A program made the translations under genes and the position numbers. This document shows positions 35,243 to 45,650 of a DNA stretch of 64,000 nucleotides, one piece after another (within the stretch, counting starts at the first letter, position 1; each line of letters opens with the position of its first letter). Below the pieces are notes generated by a model. That model did no database searches. It saw only the letters and a list, made by a program, of their open reading frames with translations, and had not been told where the DNA came from. This stretch comes from Asticcacaulis endophyticus. Its GTDB lineage: Bacteria; Pseudomonadota; Alphaproteobacteria; Caulobacterales; Caulobacteraceae. Location: contig NZ_BMZB01000001.1 of assembly GCF_014652575.1 (NCBI RefSeq), forward strand, positions 558,001-622,000, given 5' to 3'.

Positions 35243-36121
35243 TCAGGAGAAGACAACCGTTTTGCTGCCATTGATAATCACCCGGCGCTCAGAGTGCCAG
35301 GTTACGGCCCGCGCCAGAACCCGCGCCTCGATATCCTGACCAATGGCGACCAGTTGTTCCGGGGTATGGCCGTGGTGAACGCGCTGCACATCCTGTTCGA
35401 TGATCGGGCCTTCATCAAGGTCTGAGGTCACATAATGCGCCGTCGCGCCGATGATCTTCACGCCGCGCTGATGGGCCTGATGGTATGGCTTGGCGCCCTT
35501 GAATGACGGCAGGAACGAGTGGTGGATATTGATGCAGCGGCCATCCAGTTTGCGGCTCATCTCATCGGACAATATCTGCATGTAGCGCGCCAGCACCACC
35601 AGATCGACATTGTGGTCATCGATCAGTTTCAGGAACTGCGCTTCTTGCTCGGCCTTGGTGTCCTTAGTGATCGGCAGATGGACATAGGCCAAACCGTTCC
35701 ACTCGACAAAAGAACGCATGTCTTCGTGGTTTGAGACCACCGCCGCGATATCAACTGGCAGCAAACCCGCCCGCCAGCGGTGCAGCAACTCATAAAGGCA
35801 GTGGCCGAATTTCGACACGGCAATCAGCACCTTGGGCTTGACGCTTAAGTTATGGATTTTCCATTCCATCGCAAAACGGTGCGCGATGGGCTTAAACCCT
35901 TCTTCGAGGATCTGCATCGGCGGCATCCGCCCGCCCGCCTGTCGGAACACGACGCGCACATAGAATGTATCACCTTGCGCATCATTGAACTGGTTCGATT
36001 CCACGATCGAAATATCGTTGTCGTTCAGATAGCCAGACACCGCCGCGACGATACCGCGCGTATCCGGGCATTTGATGATCAGGACATAATGGGACGGATC
36101 GAAAAAGGTCGTATCAGGCAA
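35243..36121 (-). CDS. purU: Formyltetrahydrofolate deformylase
   Basis: PurU hydrolyses 10-formyl-THF to formate and THF, balancing one-carbon pools and supplying formate to PurT. The 292-aa protein has an N-terminal ACT domain (LIIKCPDTRGIVAAVSGYL) and a formyltransferase domain with the catalytic Asn-His-Asp arrangement in INIHHSFLPSFKGAKPYHQA and TSDLDEGPIIEQD. It lies 131 nt downstream of infB, beyond a terminator, so it is probably transcribed separately. Confidence 0.95.
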   Translation of the reverse strand: MPDTTFFDPSHYVLIIKCPDTRGIVAAVSGYLNDNDISIVESNQFNDAQGDTFYVRVVFRQAGGRMPPMQILEEGFKPIAHRFAMEWKIHNLSVKPKVLIAVSKFGHCLYELLHRWRAGLLPVDIAAVVSNHEDMRSFVEWNGLAYVHLPITKDTKAEQEAQFLKLIDDHNVDLVVLARYMQILSDEMSRKLDGRCINIHHSFLPSFKGAKPYHQAHQRGVKIIGATAHYVTSDLDEGPIIEQDVQRVHHGHTPEQLVAIGQDIEARVLARAVTWHSERRVIINGSKTVVFS

Positions 36122-36191
36122 AGGCGCATTCCAAAGGTTTGTACCGCTATAGCAGGCAAATCTTGCGAAAAGTCAAAGGTTTCAATTGAAA

Positions 36192-36225
36192 GAAAAAAGG
36201 CGTGGGGTCATAGACCCCACACCCC
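36192..36225 (-). terminator. Terminator after infB, also a family A hairpin
   Basis: GTGGGGTC-ATA-GACCCCAC (36202-36220) is followed on the minus strand by GCCTTTTTTC, a classic rho-independent terminator for infB. On the plus strand the stem is followed by ACCCC, the tail of repeat family A, so the repeat appears to have been recruited as a terminator. Confidence 0.85.
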
Positions 36226-36252
36226 TTAAATCTTAGTTTTAGCTTTTGACGC

Positions 36253-39200
36253 TTAAAGCGTGCGCTTAATTTCTTCGACGGTGAAACACTCGATGAAGTC
36301 ACCGGCCTTAAGATCCTGGAAGCCGTTGAAGGCCATACCACATTCCTGACCAACCACGACCGAATTGACCTCGTCCTTGAAGCGCTTGAGCGTCGAAAGG
36401 ACACCCATTTCCTGAATGACGATGTTGTCGCGCAGGATACGCACACGCGCCCCCTTCTCGACACGGCCTTCAGTAACGCGACAGCCCGCAACCCGGCCAA
36501 CCTTGGAGATGTCAAACACCTCAAGGACTTCGGCATTGCCGAGGAAGGTTTCGCGCTGGATCGGCGCCAGCATGCCTGACAGCACGCCTTTGATATCATC
36601 GATCAGGTCGTAGATGATCGCGTAGTAACGGATTTCCACGCCTTCACGTTCGGCCAGATCACGCGCCTGCTTGGAGGCCCGGACGTTAAAGCCGATGATC
36701 GGAGAGTTGGAACCCTTGGCCAGTTGGACATCAGATTCCGTAATCGCACCGGCACCCGAATGGATGATCCGTGCACGGACTTCGTCGGTCGCCAGCTTAT
36801 CGAGCGAGCCGATAATCGCTTCGGTCGAGCCCTGAACATCGGATTTGATGATCAACGGCAGTTCCTTAAGGCGCTTATCCTGCAACTTCGACATCATGTC
36901 GGTCAGAGAGACGGCACCGACCGGAGCCACCATCTTTTCGCGACGCAGACGCTGACGGTACTCAGTGATTTCACGGGCACGGGCATCGCTTTCGACCACG
37001 GCCAGAGTATCACCGGGATCAGGCGCGCCGTCCAGACCGAGGATTTCCACGGGCTCAGACGGACCGGCCTCAGCCAGTTGTTCATTGCGCTCATTAATAA
37101 GCGCGCGCACGCGGCCCCAGCTAGAGCCGGCCACAACAATATCGCCGCGTTTCAGCGTACCGCGCTTGACCAGAACCGTCGCCACCGGACCCCGGCCCTT
37201 ATCGAGCTTGGCTTCGATGACCACGCCTTCGGCGGTACGGTCAGGATTGGCGCGCAGATCGAGCACTTCGGCTTGCAGCAAAAGAGCTTCAATCAGATTA
37301 TCAAGGCCGAGACCGGTCTTGGCCGAGACTTCGATAATCTGCGTGTCACCCCCCAAAGCTTCGACGACGACTTCGTGTTGCAGAAGTTCGTTGATGATGC
37401 GCTGCGGGTTCGCCTCGTGCTTATCCATCTTGTTGACGGCCACGATCAGCGGCGTCTTGGCGGCGCGGGCATGGTTAATGGCTTCGATGGTCTGCGGCAT
37501 GACGCCGTCATCGGCTGCCACCACCAGCACCACGATATCGGTGACATTGGCACCACGGGCACGCATAGCCGAGAAGGCGGCGTGACCTGGGGTATCCAGG
37601 AAGGTAACCTTTTCACCCGCAGGCAAACGCACCTGATAGGCACCAATATGCTGGGTGATGCCACCGGCTTCGCCCGCCGCCACATCGGCTTTACGCAAAG
37701 CATCCAGCAGCGAGGTCTTACCGTGGTCAACGTGACCCATAACCGCCACGACCGGGGGACGCACAACGGTGTCGTCCGAATGGTCTTCGGCGTCAATAAA
37801 GCCTTCTTCGACGTCCGATTCCGAGACGCGCTTAACCGTGTGACCAAATTCGGTCGCGACCAGTTCGGCGGTATCGGTATCAATGATGTCGTTGATCTTG
37901 AGCATCATGCCCTGCTTCATCAACATCTTGATGATGTCAACGGCACGGACAGCCATCCGGTTGGACAGTTCCTGCACAGTAATCACATCAGGAATAATGA
38001 CCTCACGGGCCGCACGGGTCTGCTCGGCCTGTGAACCCTTACGCTTTTCGCGCTCGCGTTCACGGGCACGGCGCACCGACGCCAGTGAGCGCATCCGGTC
38101 AGCCGAGCCCTCACCGTCACCGACAACAGCTTGCAGAGTCAGCCGGCCTTCGCGGCGCTTAGGTTCACCACGGGTTTGCGAAACGGCCTTGACGGGCGCG
38201 CCCGCCTTGCCGCGCTTGCCACGGGCATCATCATCTTCACCGACGCGGCCACGGACATCAGCCGGCTTACCGGCAGGCACAGCGCCGCGCGATGAACGGA
38301 TGCGGTCAACTTCGGGTGTCGCGGGCGCATTGGCCGAAACGCCTACGCCAGGACGCGGCGGACGCGGCGAATTGGCAGAATAACGAACGGTTTCACCACC
38401 GGCAGGTCTTGGACGATCGCCTTGCGGTCTGTCACCCTGCGGACGGTCACGGTTAAACGGCGGACGATCCCCTTGAGGACGATCACCCTGCGGGCGGTTG
38501 CCCTGATAACCCGGACGATCCCCTTGGGGGCGATCACGGTTAAACGGCGGACGGTCACCTTGAGGTCTATCCCCTTGAGGACGATCGCCTTGTGGGCGAT
38601 TGCCCTGATAACCGGGACGATCCCCTTGCGGGCGGTCACGGTTAAATGGTGGCCTATCACCCTGGGGACGGTCGCCTTGCGGACGATTACCCTGATAGCC
38701 CGGACGATCCCCTTGAGGGCGGTCGCCTTGCGGGCGGTCGCGGCCAGCTTGATAGGTCGTGGTTGGCCGATCACCTTGCGGGCGGTCATTGCGGCTATCG
38801 GGGGTGCGCTGATCATAGCGCGGACGCGGTTGATCTTCGCGCGGCGCACGGGCCGGACGCGACAGGGCCTGATCGATAGCCGGATTAAGTTGAACCGAAG
38901 GCGTTTCCGCCTTAGCGGGCTCAGGGGCCGGTGTCGGGGCCGGTGCGGCCACTGGCGCAGACGCCTCTGACTTAACAGGCTCAGCCGCAGGTGCGGGCTT
39001 TGACGCGTCTTCGACGGCGCGGCGGGCGGCATCGGCCTGCTGACGCTGACGGGTTTCCGTCTCACGGCGCTCCTGATCGACGCGCGCTTGCTCGATCACG
39101 CGGCGACGGGCATCCAGCTCTTCCTGACGCAAACCGCCGGGATTGCTACCTTGCGGCGGGCGCCCTCCGGATTGGGGACGTTGCTGGCCCTGATTTTGTG

Positions 39201-39432
39201 TATTTTGCGGCTTGGGCGCGGCCATATTGCCTTCGATACGCGACCCACCGGCTGGCGGCGGCACACCAATACGGCGCTTGGTTTCCACCACCACGGTCTT
39301 GGAGCGGCCATGGCTAAAGCTTTGCTTCACCGTGCCGGTCGACACACTGCCGCCGACACGCGGCTTCAAGGTGAGAGGTGCCCGTGTATTGTCGCCTTTC
39401 GGCCCGTCGTTCTTATCGTTCGCGTCGCTCAT
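36253..39432 (-). CDS. infB: Translation initiation factor IF-2
   Basis: IF-2 is the GTPase that brings fMet-tRNA to the 30S subunit. The 1059-aa protein has a long low-complexity N-terminal region (residues 1-470), an IF2-N module, the G domain with [15 protein letters not shown] (about residue 565), DTPGHAAF and [10 protein letters not shown], and conserved C-terminal domains. Residues about 215-345 hold repeats built from GDRP, QGNRP and PFNRDRP, which are also visible as DNA repeats. The G domain onwards is well conserved, so the repeats should not affect the catalytic part. Confidence 0.97.
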   Translation of the reverse strand: MSDANDKNDGPKGDNTRAPLTLKPRVGGSVSTGTVKQSFSHGRSKTVVVETKRRIGVPPPAGGSRIEGNMAAPKPQNTQNQGQQRPQSGGRPPQGSNPGGLRQEELDARRRVIEQARVDQERRETETRQRQQADAARRAVEDASKPAPAAEPVKSEASAPVAAPAPTPAPEPAKAETPSVQLNPAIDQALSRPARAPREDQPRPRYDQRTPDSRNDRPQGDRPTTTYQAGRDRPQGDRPQGDRPGYQGNRPQGDRPQGDRPPFNRDRPQGDRPGYQGNRPQGDRPQGDRPQGDRPPFNRDRPQGDRPGYQGNRPQGDRPQGDRPPFNRDRPQGDRPQGDRPRPAGGETVRYSANSPRPPRPGVGVSANAPATPEVDRIRSSRGAVPAGKPADVRGRVGEDDDARGKRGKAGAPVKAVSQTRGEPKRREGRLTLQAVVGDGEGSADRMRSLASVRRAREREREKRKGSQAEQTRAAREVIIPDVITVQELSNRMAVRAVDIIKMLMKQGMMLKINDIIDTDTAELVATEFGHTVKRVSESDVEEGFIDAEDHSDDTVVRPPVVAVMGHVDHGKTSLLDALRKADVAAGEAGGITQHIGAYQVRLPAGEKVTFLDTPGHAAFSAMRARGANVTDIVVLVVAADDGVMPQTIEAINHARAAKTPLIVAVNKMDKHEANPQRIINELLQHEVVVEALGGDTQIIEVSAKTGLGLDNLIEALLLQAEVLDLRANPDRTAEGVVIEAKLDKGRGPVATVLVKRGTLKRGDIVVAGSSWGRVRALINERNEQLAEAGPSEPVEILGLDGAPDPGDTLAVVESDARAREITEYRQRLRREKMVAPVGAVSLTDMMSKLQDKRLKELPLIIKSDVQGSTEAIIGSLDKLATDEVRARIIHSGAGAITESDVQLAKGSNSPIIGFNVRASKQARDLAEREGVEIRYYAIIYDLIDDIKGVLSGMLAPIQRETFLGNAEVLEVFDISKVGRVAGCRVTEGRVEKGARVRILRDNIVIQEMGVLSTLKRFKDEVNSVVVGQECGMAFNGFQDLKAGDFIECFTVEEIKRTL
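38449..38710 (-). repeat. Tandem coding repeats inside infB
   Basis: Three imperfect copies of a roughly 90-100-nt unit occur, recognised by CACGGTTAAACGG-like blocks at about 38449, 38536 and 38639 and CCCTGATAACCCGGACGA-like blocks at 38501, 38603 and 38690. Each unit encodes about 30 residues containing [17 protein letters not shown] and PFNRDRPQ. Unequal spacing (102 and 87 nt) shows that sub-units have been gained or lost. Confidence 0.85.
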
Positions 39433-39617
39433 TCGCTAGCTTATAATCCTTTAGGAAACGAAGATCGTTTCGCTCAACTACCAAGTCCGCAATATTGCCA
39501 AAAATGCAGGCTATGGCCCGCTTAAGCAATGAATTGTGGCGTTCTCATACTGCCTTGGGCCTCAAAATACTAGGCATAATAGCCCCAAGGTCGATAATTC
39601 ATCCGCGCATTAGCGTA

Positions 39618-40409
39618 TTAATCGGGTGCTGTGGCTTGCGCACCCTCCGTATAGTTCCAGCCCGGTGGTACCAGTGGCACAAACCCTGACAGGCGCGTCA
39701 CTTCATGCTTCCAGCGCCTGATGCGCTTACCGTTCACCAGCGCCAGATGGACCGCGTTCTCAAGGCCCAGCGCCAGACTTAGCTCGTCATTACTGAAGAG
39801 TCCGCACACCTTCGGCGAAACCGAAGCCCCGCTGCCAACCGCTCTGGCGAGTGCCAAAATCTTTGAACGTCCGTCATCGGCACTATCCGTCGCTTCGATA
39901 ATCCACGCCGCCTTACCGGAGCGGATAGCCGCCATGACCTTTTCAAAGCCTGAGATAATCTCGCCTTCACGACGCGCCATCCCCAGCAGATCAAGACAAC
40001 GCCTGCGCAACAGATGACATACCGTATCCGACAGATCGGCATTCGCCTTGACCTGACGCTTAGCCGCACGGGCAAACAGGTTCTTTTTGACGGCCAGATC
40101 AAGGCTGTCACGCGACGCCTTAACCCACAGGCCACGGCCCGGCAGCTTTTGCAGCAGATCCGGTGTCACCTGCCCGTCCGGGCCAATGACAAAGCGGATC
40201 AGGCCCGCCACATCCGACGCTTCACCAGAGGCGATGTCACGACGCTTCAGCCCCTTCACATGGGCAGGCTCGCACAGGATTTCAACCCCGTCCTCGGCAA
40301 TCCGTTCAAAATCGGACGCCGAAGACAGGTTTAGATCGTTATGAGGGGTTACAACCGGATCATTGTTCGGGTTCGGCGACATCATCTGCGGTCGCGCTCC
40401 CTTCATCAT
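39618..40409 (-). CDS. YlxR/L7Ae-type RNA-binding protein of the nusA operon
   Basis: The 263-aa protein has an N-terminal YlxR (DUF448) domain, recognised by DVAGLIRFVIGPDGQV followed by LPGRGLWVKASRDSLDLAVKKN. A second half resembles ribosomal L7Ae-like RNA binders (CLDLLGMARREGEIISGFEKVMAAIRSGKAAWII). This fused form is normal in alphaproteobacteria between nusA and infB. The first start overlaps nusA by 50 nt; paired ATGs at 40385/40382 would shorten that. The usual early cysteine of the YlxR motif is replaced (RRDIASGEA). A 185-nt gap without genes separates it from infB. Confidence 0.88.
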   Translation of the reverse strand: MMKGARPQMMSPNPNNDPVVTPHNDLNLSSASDFERIAEDGVEILCEPAHVKGLKRRDIASGEASDVAGLIRFVIGPDGQVTPDLLQKLPGRGLWVKASRDSLDLAVKKNLFARAAKRQVKANADLSDTVCHLLRRRCLDLLGMARREGEIISGFEKVMAAIRSGKAAWIIEATDSADDGRSKILALARAVGSGASVSPKVCGLFSNDELSLALGLENAVHLALVNGKRIRRWKHEVTRLSGFVPLVPPGWNYTEGAQATAPD

Positions 40410-42051
40410 CTACGCCTTCGACAGCCGAGTCATCAAGACCGGCATCGTCAAGATCGGCATCCTCAAACTCAGGCTCAGGCGGGGCTTCAGGGGCTTCGAT
40501 CCAGCCGGCGGCGACGCGGGCATTGAGGATCAAGCTTTCCGCGTCCGGCACCGACAGGCTGAAGCTTTCCAGCGCACCGGCAATCTTAACCCGGTCAGCG
40601 CCGCGCTGCTCATAGCCGCCGCGGATTTCGTCGGTCGCCAGATCAGCGAGATCTTCAACCGTCTTCACACCCGCTTCACCCAGCGCGACAGCCATAGCCA
40701 GCGTGAGGCCATTGACGGTCAGCAGATCATCATCGACACCCAGAGCCACACGCTTGGCATCCAGTTCCGCCACTTCTTTTTCAAGGAAGTCACGGGCACG
40801 GGCCTGAAGTTCGGAGGCGGTGTCTTCGTCAAAGCCTTCGATGACGGCGATTTCGTTTTCATCAATATAGGCCAGATCTTCGACCGTCGTGAAGCCTTCG
40901 GTCACCAGAAGCTGAGCGATAACTTCATCGACATCGAGCGCTTCCTGGAACAGAGCGGTGCGCTCGGCAAATTCCTTCTGGCGGCGCTCAGAGTCTTGGG
41001 ACTCGGTGATGATATCGACTTGCCAGCCGGTGAGTTGCGACGCCAGACGCACGTTCTGGCCTCGGCGACCGATCGCGAGCGACAGTTGCTCATCCGGCAC
41101 CACCACTTCGACGCGGTCTTCTTCTTCATCCAGAACCACCTTGGACACTTCGGCCGGCGCCAAAGCGTTTACGATGAAGGTCGCGTCATCCGGCGACCAC
41201 TGGATGATATCAACTTTTTCGTTTTGCAGTTCGGCAACCACCGCCTGAACGCGCGAGCCGCGCATACCCACACACGCCCCGACCGGATCGATCGATGAGT
41301 CGTTCGAGAACACCGCCATCTTGGCGCGCGAACCGGGGTCACGCGATACCGACTTGATTTCGATCACGCCGTCATAAACTTCCGGCACTTCCTGGGCGAA
41401 CAGCTTGGCCATGAAGCCGCCATGAGCACGTGAAAGCATGATCTGCGGGCCCTTGGTCTCACGACGCACGTCATAGATATAGGCGCGGATGCGGTCATTG
41501 ATCTGGAAGGCTTCGCGCGGGATCGACTGATCGCGGCGCATGATGCCTTCGCCGCGACCAAGGTCAACCACGACATTGCCGTATTCGACCCGCTTAACCG
41601 TGCCGCTGATGATTTCACCGACGCGGTCTTTATATTCATCGTACTGCCGCTCACGTTCGGCTTCGCGCACCTTATGGGTGACCACTTGACGAGCCATCTG
41701 GGTCTGGACGCGGCCCAGTTCAAACGGCGGCAGAACTTCCTCGTAAGTCTTATCGACAAAGGCTTCCTTGTCGTCTTTCAAAGCGTCGGTCAGGGATTTT
41801 TGCGCGTATTCGTTTTCAAGTTCCTCGTCCGGCACCACGGTCACATAGCGGGTGATGGCCATTTCGCCGGTCTTGGTATCGATCTTGACGCGGATATCGT
41901 GATCAGCGCCGTAACGCGAACGCGCGGCCTTTTGGATGGCCTCTTCGATGGATTCAATGACCACATCCTTGCTGATCTGCTTTTCGCGCGCGACCGCGTC
42001 GGCGATTTGCAGCAGTTCAAGGCGGTTGGCGCTAATTCCGGTAAAGCTCAT
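40360..42051 (-). CDS. nusA: Transcription termination/antitermination factor NusA
   Basis: NusA binds RNA polymerase and nascent RNA and modulates pausing, termination and antitermination. The 563-aa protein has the N-terminal polymerase-binding domain, an S1 domain ([27 protein letters not shown]), two KH domains ([30 protein letters not shown]), two acidic repeat regions with helix-hairpin-helix character, and a strongly acidic C-terminus. It overlaps rimP upstream by 4 nt and the YlxR gene downstream. Confidence 0.97.
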   Translation of the reverse strand: MSFTGISANRLELLQIADAVAREKQISKDVVIESIEEAIQKAARSRYGADHDIRVKIDTKTGEMAITRYVTVVPDEELENEYAQKSLTDALKDDKEAFVDKTYEEVLPPFELGRVQTQMARQVVTHKVREAERERQYDEYKDRVGEIISGTVKRVEYGNVVVDLGRGEGIMRRDQSIPREAFQINDRIRAYIYDVRRETKGPQIMLSRAHGGFMAKLFAQEVPEVYDGVIEIKSVSRDPGSRAKMAVFSNDSSIDPVGACVGMRGSRVQAVVAELQNEKVDIIQWSPDDATFIVNALAPAEVSKVVLDEEEDRVEVVVPDEQLSLAIGRRGQNVRLASQLTGWQVDIITESQDSERRQKEFAERTALFQEALDVDEVIAQLLVTEGFTTVEDLAYIDENEIAVIEGFDEDTASELQARARDFLEKEVAELDAKRVALGVDDDLLTVNGLTLAMAVALGEAGVKTVEDLADLATDEIRGGYEQRGADRVKIAGALESFSLSVPDAESLILNARVAAGWIEAPEAPPEPEFEDADLDDAGLDDSAVEGVDDEGSATADDVAEPEQ

Positions 42052-42731
42052 TGGGTGCGATCCTTATCGTCTTCATTATCTTGTTCGTCATCGAAGTCGT
42101 CATCATCAAACGCTTCGTCATCAAAATCTTCGTCGTCGTCATTGGCAACGACACCATCATCGGCGTCATCGCCCTCGTCAAAATCGTCTTCGTCCTCACC
42201 AGCCTCGCGGCGCGCGGCGGCTTTTTCAGCCCCCTGCTTCAGCAGCTCGTCGGTCAGGATCAGCTTGGCCTCAACCACCCACGCGAACGGCATGAGCGCG
42301 GTCTCTTCTTCGCCCTCAAGGTCGATGGCGACATGATCGTCCTCAATCCCAGCCAAAATACCGCGAAAGCGCTTACGCCCCTCAGCCAGCCGGTCAAGCT
42401 CGATACGGGCTTCTAATCCCTCATAGGTCACAAAATCCTTAAGGCGCGTCAGCGGCCGGTCGATACCGGGCGACGAAACTTCAAGAATATATTCACCGGT
42501 GATCGGATCAGCTTCGTCCATATAGGCCGAAATGGCCCGCGACAGACGCGCGCACTGGGCGACATTGATGTCACCGTCGGTTTTACGTTCCGCCATGACC
42601 TGCAACCGGCGCGCCCCGTCGGGCTTATTGGAGCCCATCAGGCGCACCCGCACGATATCAAGGCCCAAAGCCTCGGCAATCGGGTCGAATATCTCGATAA
42701 GCTTACGATCTTCGGTCGTTTTGGCGCGCAC
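42048..42731 (-). CDS. rimP: Ribosome maturation factor RimP
   Basis: RimP assists 30S maturation around the central pseudoknot. The sequence has [57 protein letters not shown], and the C-terminal SH3-like domain. GTG is the start codon. At 227 aa it is longer than usual because of a tail of about 45 residues made almost only of Asp, Glu and a few others ([20 protein letters not shown]). It heads the nusA-infB operon; the 256-nt gap upstream, shared with murJ, should hold its promoter, but I see no clear site. Confidence 0.94.
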   Translation of the reverse strand: MRAKTTEDRKLIEIFDPIAEALGLDIVRVRLMGSNKPDGARRLQVMAERKTDGDINVAQCARLSRAISAYMDEADPITGEYILEVSSPGIDRPLTRLKDFVTYEGLEARIELDRLAEGRKRFRGILAGIEDDHVAIDLEGEEETALMPFAWVVEAKLILTDELLKQGAEKAAARREAGEDEDDFDEGDDADDGVVANDDDEDFDDEAFDDDDFDDEQDNEDDKDRTQ

Positions 42732-42987
42732 GCTAGGTACTGTCTCCGTTAGAATAGTCCGGTTTGTGCATCATTTCGTTGCGCTAACGCTTCGCTTTTT
42801 GAGCGCCAAAGCAACCCATAAGGCAACAAAAAAGCGGCTGGCCTTTCTATGGGCCGCCGCCGATGGCCCGAAGGCATCCGGTCGATGTTGAAGCCTATAT
42901 AGAACCGGATTTCACATTTGCCAAGTTCTTTCTTAAAGACGCGATTTCAATCCAGCGTGTGATCAAACTTGCGACAGGGCCGCTTTT

Positions 42988-44628
42988 ATGGTTTGCCTGA
43001 GCGCTCATTTTACGGACGCCACCACCTTGTCTCAGACCGAACTGCCTGCGGAATCCAAAGCCCCTAAATCGACCGGACTGGTTAAGTCGTCGATGATCTA
43101 TTCGGGCTTTACCCTGATCAGCCGGTTCATGGGTCTGGCGCGCGACCTGGTGGTCACGGCTGCGTTAGGGGCATCCGGCACGATCATGGCCGACGCCTAT
43201 GCGACCGCCATCAGTTTTCCGAATCTGTTCCGCCGCATCTTTGCCGAAGGTGCCTTTACCGCCGCCTTTGTGCCCGCTTATTCGCAGGTGCTGGAAAAAG
43301 ACGGTAAGGACGCCGCCGACAAACTCGCCCGCGATGCGCTGGCGACCTTAAGCGCTTTTACGATTGTCCTTACCGTTGTTATCCAACTGGCCATGCCGTG
43401 GCTGATGACCGTCTATTCGTCCGGCTATCTCGACAACCCTGAAAAGTTCAACTGGGCGGTATTACTGACCCAGATCACCATGCCCTATCTGCCGTGCATG
43501 GTGATCGTCGCCTTATTGTCCGGCGTTTTGAACGCGCGGGGGCGGTTCATTGTTTCGGCCGTTGCCCCTACCGTCATGAACCTGTTCATGCTGCTGGCCG
43601 TCCTGCCGTTCCGTAATAATCCGCAGGACGCCGCCGTCGCCCTGTGCTGGGCCGCCGCCACATCAGGCGTTGCTCAGGCGGGCCTTCTGGTGTGGGGATG
43701 TCGCAAAACCGGTGCCAAAATCGGTCTGGCCCGCCCGACCTTAAGCCCCGAAATCAAGGGCCTGATCGTGTTGGCGGTGCCCGGCGCTTTAGCTGCCGCC
43801 GCCACCCAGATCAATATCTTCGTCTCGCAATGGTTTTCAGGCAATGTCGATGGCGCCCGCACCTGGATGAGCGTGGCCGACCGGCTCTATCAGTTGCCGC
43901 TCGGCCTGGTCGGCGTCGCCATCGGCGTGGCGTTACTGCCCACCCTGTCAAAGGCCGTGCAAGCCGAAGATCACGACCGCGCCCAAACCGCCATGGATGA
44001 AGCGATGGTGTTTTCCATGGCCCTGACCCTGCCCGCTGCCGCCGCTTTATTGTTCATGCCGTTTTTCCTGATCGACGGCCTGTTTTCACGCGGGCTGTTT
44101 ACGGCCCATGATGCAATGGAAACCGGCAAGCTGCTGTTCCATTACGGCTGGGGCGTTCCGGCCTTTGTGCTGACCCGCGTCCTGACCCCGGCTTTTTTTG
44201 CGCGCCGGGACACCAAGGGGCCTATGAAGTTCGCGCTGGTGTCGGTAGCACTCAATGTCGCCCTGTGTGTTGCGCTCTACCCGATTATGGGTGTGCCGGG
44301 ACTGGTGGTCGCGACCTCCGCGTCGGCCTGGTCGAACGTCATACTGATGGTCATCACCCTGATACGCCGTAAGGTCTGGTCGCCGTCGCTAAAGGCGCAA
44401 GCGTCATTGCTGAAAATCATCATCGCCGGCCTCGGTATGGGTGTCTTTTGCGCCGCCGCCAGCTATTTCCGTACCACCCTTGAGCGCCCCCTGCCCGATG
44501 TCGCGGCCAAGGAAATCGCCATTTTAGGCGTTTGTTTCGCTGGCATTTTGGTTTATGGCGGTCTGCTGATCCTGATCGGCGCGGTGAAACCGGCCGATCT
44601 CAAACGCATAGTGAAACGACAAAAGTAA
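42988..44628 (+). CDS. murJ: Lipid II flippase MurJ
   Basis: MurJ flips lipid II across the inner membrane for peptidoglycan synthesis. The 546-aa MATE-like protein has the N-terminal signature SRFMGLARDLVVTAALGAS, followed by FPNLFRRIFAEGAFTAAFVPAYS, and 14 predicted helices. About 30 polar residues precede the first helix, so the true start could be a little further in. It is followed 4 nt later by trpS. Confidence 0.95.
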   Translation: MVCLSAHFTDATTLSQTELPAESKAPKSTGLVKSSMIYSGFTLISRFMGLARDLVVTAALGASGTIMADAYATAISFPNLFRRIFAEGAFTAAFVPAYSQVLEKDGKDAADKLARDALATLSAFTIVLTVVIQLAMPWLMTVYSSGYLDNPEKFNWAVLLTQITMPYLPCMVIVALLSGVLNARGRFIVSAVAPTVMNLFMLLAVLPFRNNPQDAAVALCWAAATSGVAQAGLLVWGCRKTGAKIGLARPTLSPEIKGLIVLAVPGALAAAATQINIFVSQWFSGNVDGARTWMSVADRLYQLPLGLVGVAIGVALLPTLSKAVQAEDHDRAQTAMDEAMVFSMALTLPAAAALLFMPFFLIDGLFSRGLFTAHDAMETGKLLFHYGWGVPAFVLTRVLTPAFFARRDTKGPMKFALVSVALNVALCVALYPIMGVPGLVVATSASAWSNVILMVITLIRRKVWSPSLKAQASLLKIIIAGLGMGVFCAAASYFRTTLERPLPDVAAKEIAILGVCFAGILVYGGLLILIGAVKPADLKRIVKRQK

Positions 44629-44632
44629 TCTC

Positions 44633-45637
44633 ATGGCCACGCAACGCATTCTGTCCGGTATTCAGGCGTCCGGTTCGCTCCACCTCGGCAACTATCTGGG
44701 CGCGCTCAAGAAATTCGCCGACATGCAGGCACTTGACGCTGAGCGCTACTATATGATCGCTGACCTGCACGCCATCACGGTCTGGCAGGACCCGGCACAG
44801 TTGCTGTCGCAGACCCGCGAAATCGCCGCCTGTTACCTGGCCGCCGGTGTAGATCCGGACAGGTCGGTGATCTTCCCGCAATCGGCGGTGCCGGGCCATG
44901 TCGAACTCGGCTGGCTGTTCAACTGCGTGGCGCGTCTGGGCTGGCTCGACCGCATGACCCAGTTCAAGGACAAGGCCGGTAAGGACAAAGAGCGCGCCTC
45001 AATCGGGCTCTATACCTATCCAGTGCTACAGGCCGCCGATATCCTGCTCTACAAAGCCACCCACGTCCCGGTCGGCGAAGACCAGCGCCAGCACCTTGAA
45101 CTGACCCGCGACGTCGCCAAAAAATTCAATCACGACTATAAGGTCGATTATTTCCCTCTGCCGGAAACCCTTTATCAGGGGCCGGGCGCGCGCATAATGT
45201 CGCTTCGGGATGGCACGGCCAAGATGTCGAAATCCGACCCGTCGGACAATTCGCGCATCAACCTGACCGACGATACCGACACCATCGCCTCCAAGATCAA
45301 AAAAGCCAAGTCCGACGCCGAAGTCCTGCCGTCCGAAGAGGCGGGCCTCGAAGGCCGCGCCGAAGCCAAAAATCTGGTCGGTATCTATGCGGCTTTGGCA
45401 AGCGTATCGGTAGCGGACGTACTTAGCGATTTCGGCGGTAAAGGTTTTGGGGCGTTCAAGCCCGCTCTGGCTGAGGTGGTGGTGGACAAGATGTCGCCTA
45501 TCTCTGAGCGCCTGCGCGCTTTGCTGAACGACCCGGCTGAAATCGACCGCGTGCTTCGCGCCGGTGCCGATAAGGCGATTGAGGTTTCCGCGCCGGTGGT
45601 GGCTGAAACGAAGAAAATCATGGGTCTTTGGAACTAA
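44633..45637 (+). CDS. trpS: Tryptophanyl-tRNA synthetase
   Basis: This class I synthetase charges tRNA-Trp. The HIGH-type motif is ASGSLHLGNYLGAL, the KMSKS motif is TAKMSKSDPSD, and GEDQRQHLELTRDVAKKFN is also typical. The length of 334 aa is normal. It is tightly spaced after murJ and 13 nt before the copper-chaperone-like gene, suggesting one transcript. Confidence 0.97.
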   Translation: MATQRILSGIQASGSLHLGNYLGALKKFADMQALDAERYYMIADLHAITVWQDPAQLLSQTREIAACYLAAGVDPDRSVIFPQSAVPGHVELGWLFNCVARLGWLDRMTQFKDKAGKDKERASIGLYTYPVLQAADILLYKATHVPVGEDQRQHLELTRDVAKKFNHDYKVDYFPLPETLYQGPGARIMSLRDGTAKMSKSDPSDNSRINLTDDTDTIASKIKKAKSDAEVLPSEEAGLEGRAEAKNLVGIYAALASVSVADVLSDFGGKGFGAFKPALAEVVVDKMSPISERLRALLNDPAEIDRVLRAGADKAIEVSAPVVAETKKIMGLWN

Positions 45638-45650
45638 GGGAATTGGGATT

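Noticed and set aside
36724-38034. 436-aa open frame opposite infB
   Set aside because: Shadow frame of the conserved IF-2 G domain; no ribosome-binding site and no family motifs.
38449-38710. Regular repeats that could suggest a CRISPR array
   Set aside because: The units are in frame with infB, lack unique spacers of constant length, and have no cas genes nearby.
40363-41298. 311-aa plus-strand frame opposite nusA
   Set aside because: Shadow of nusA; no domain or start signal.
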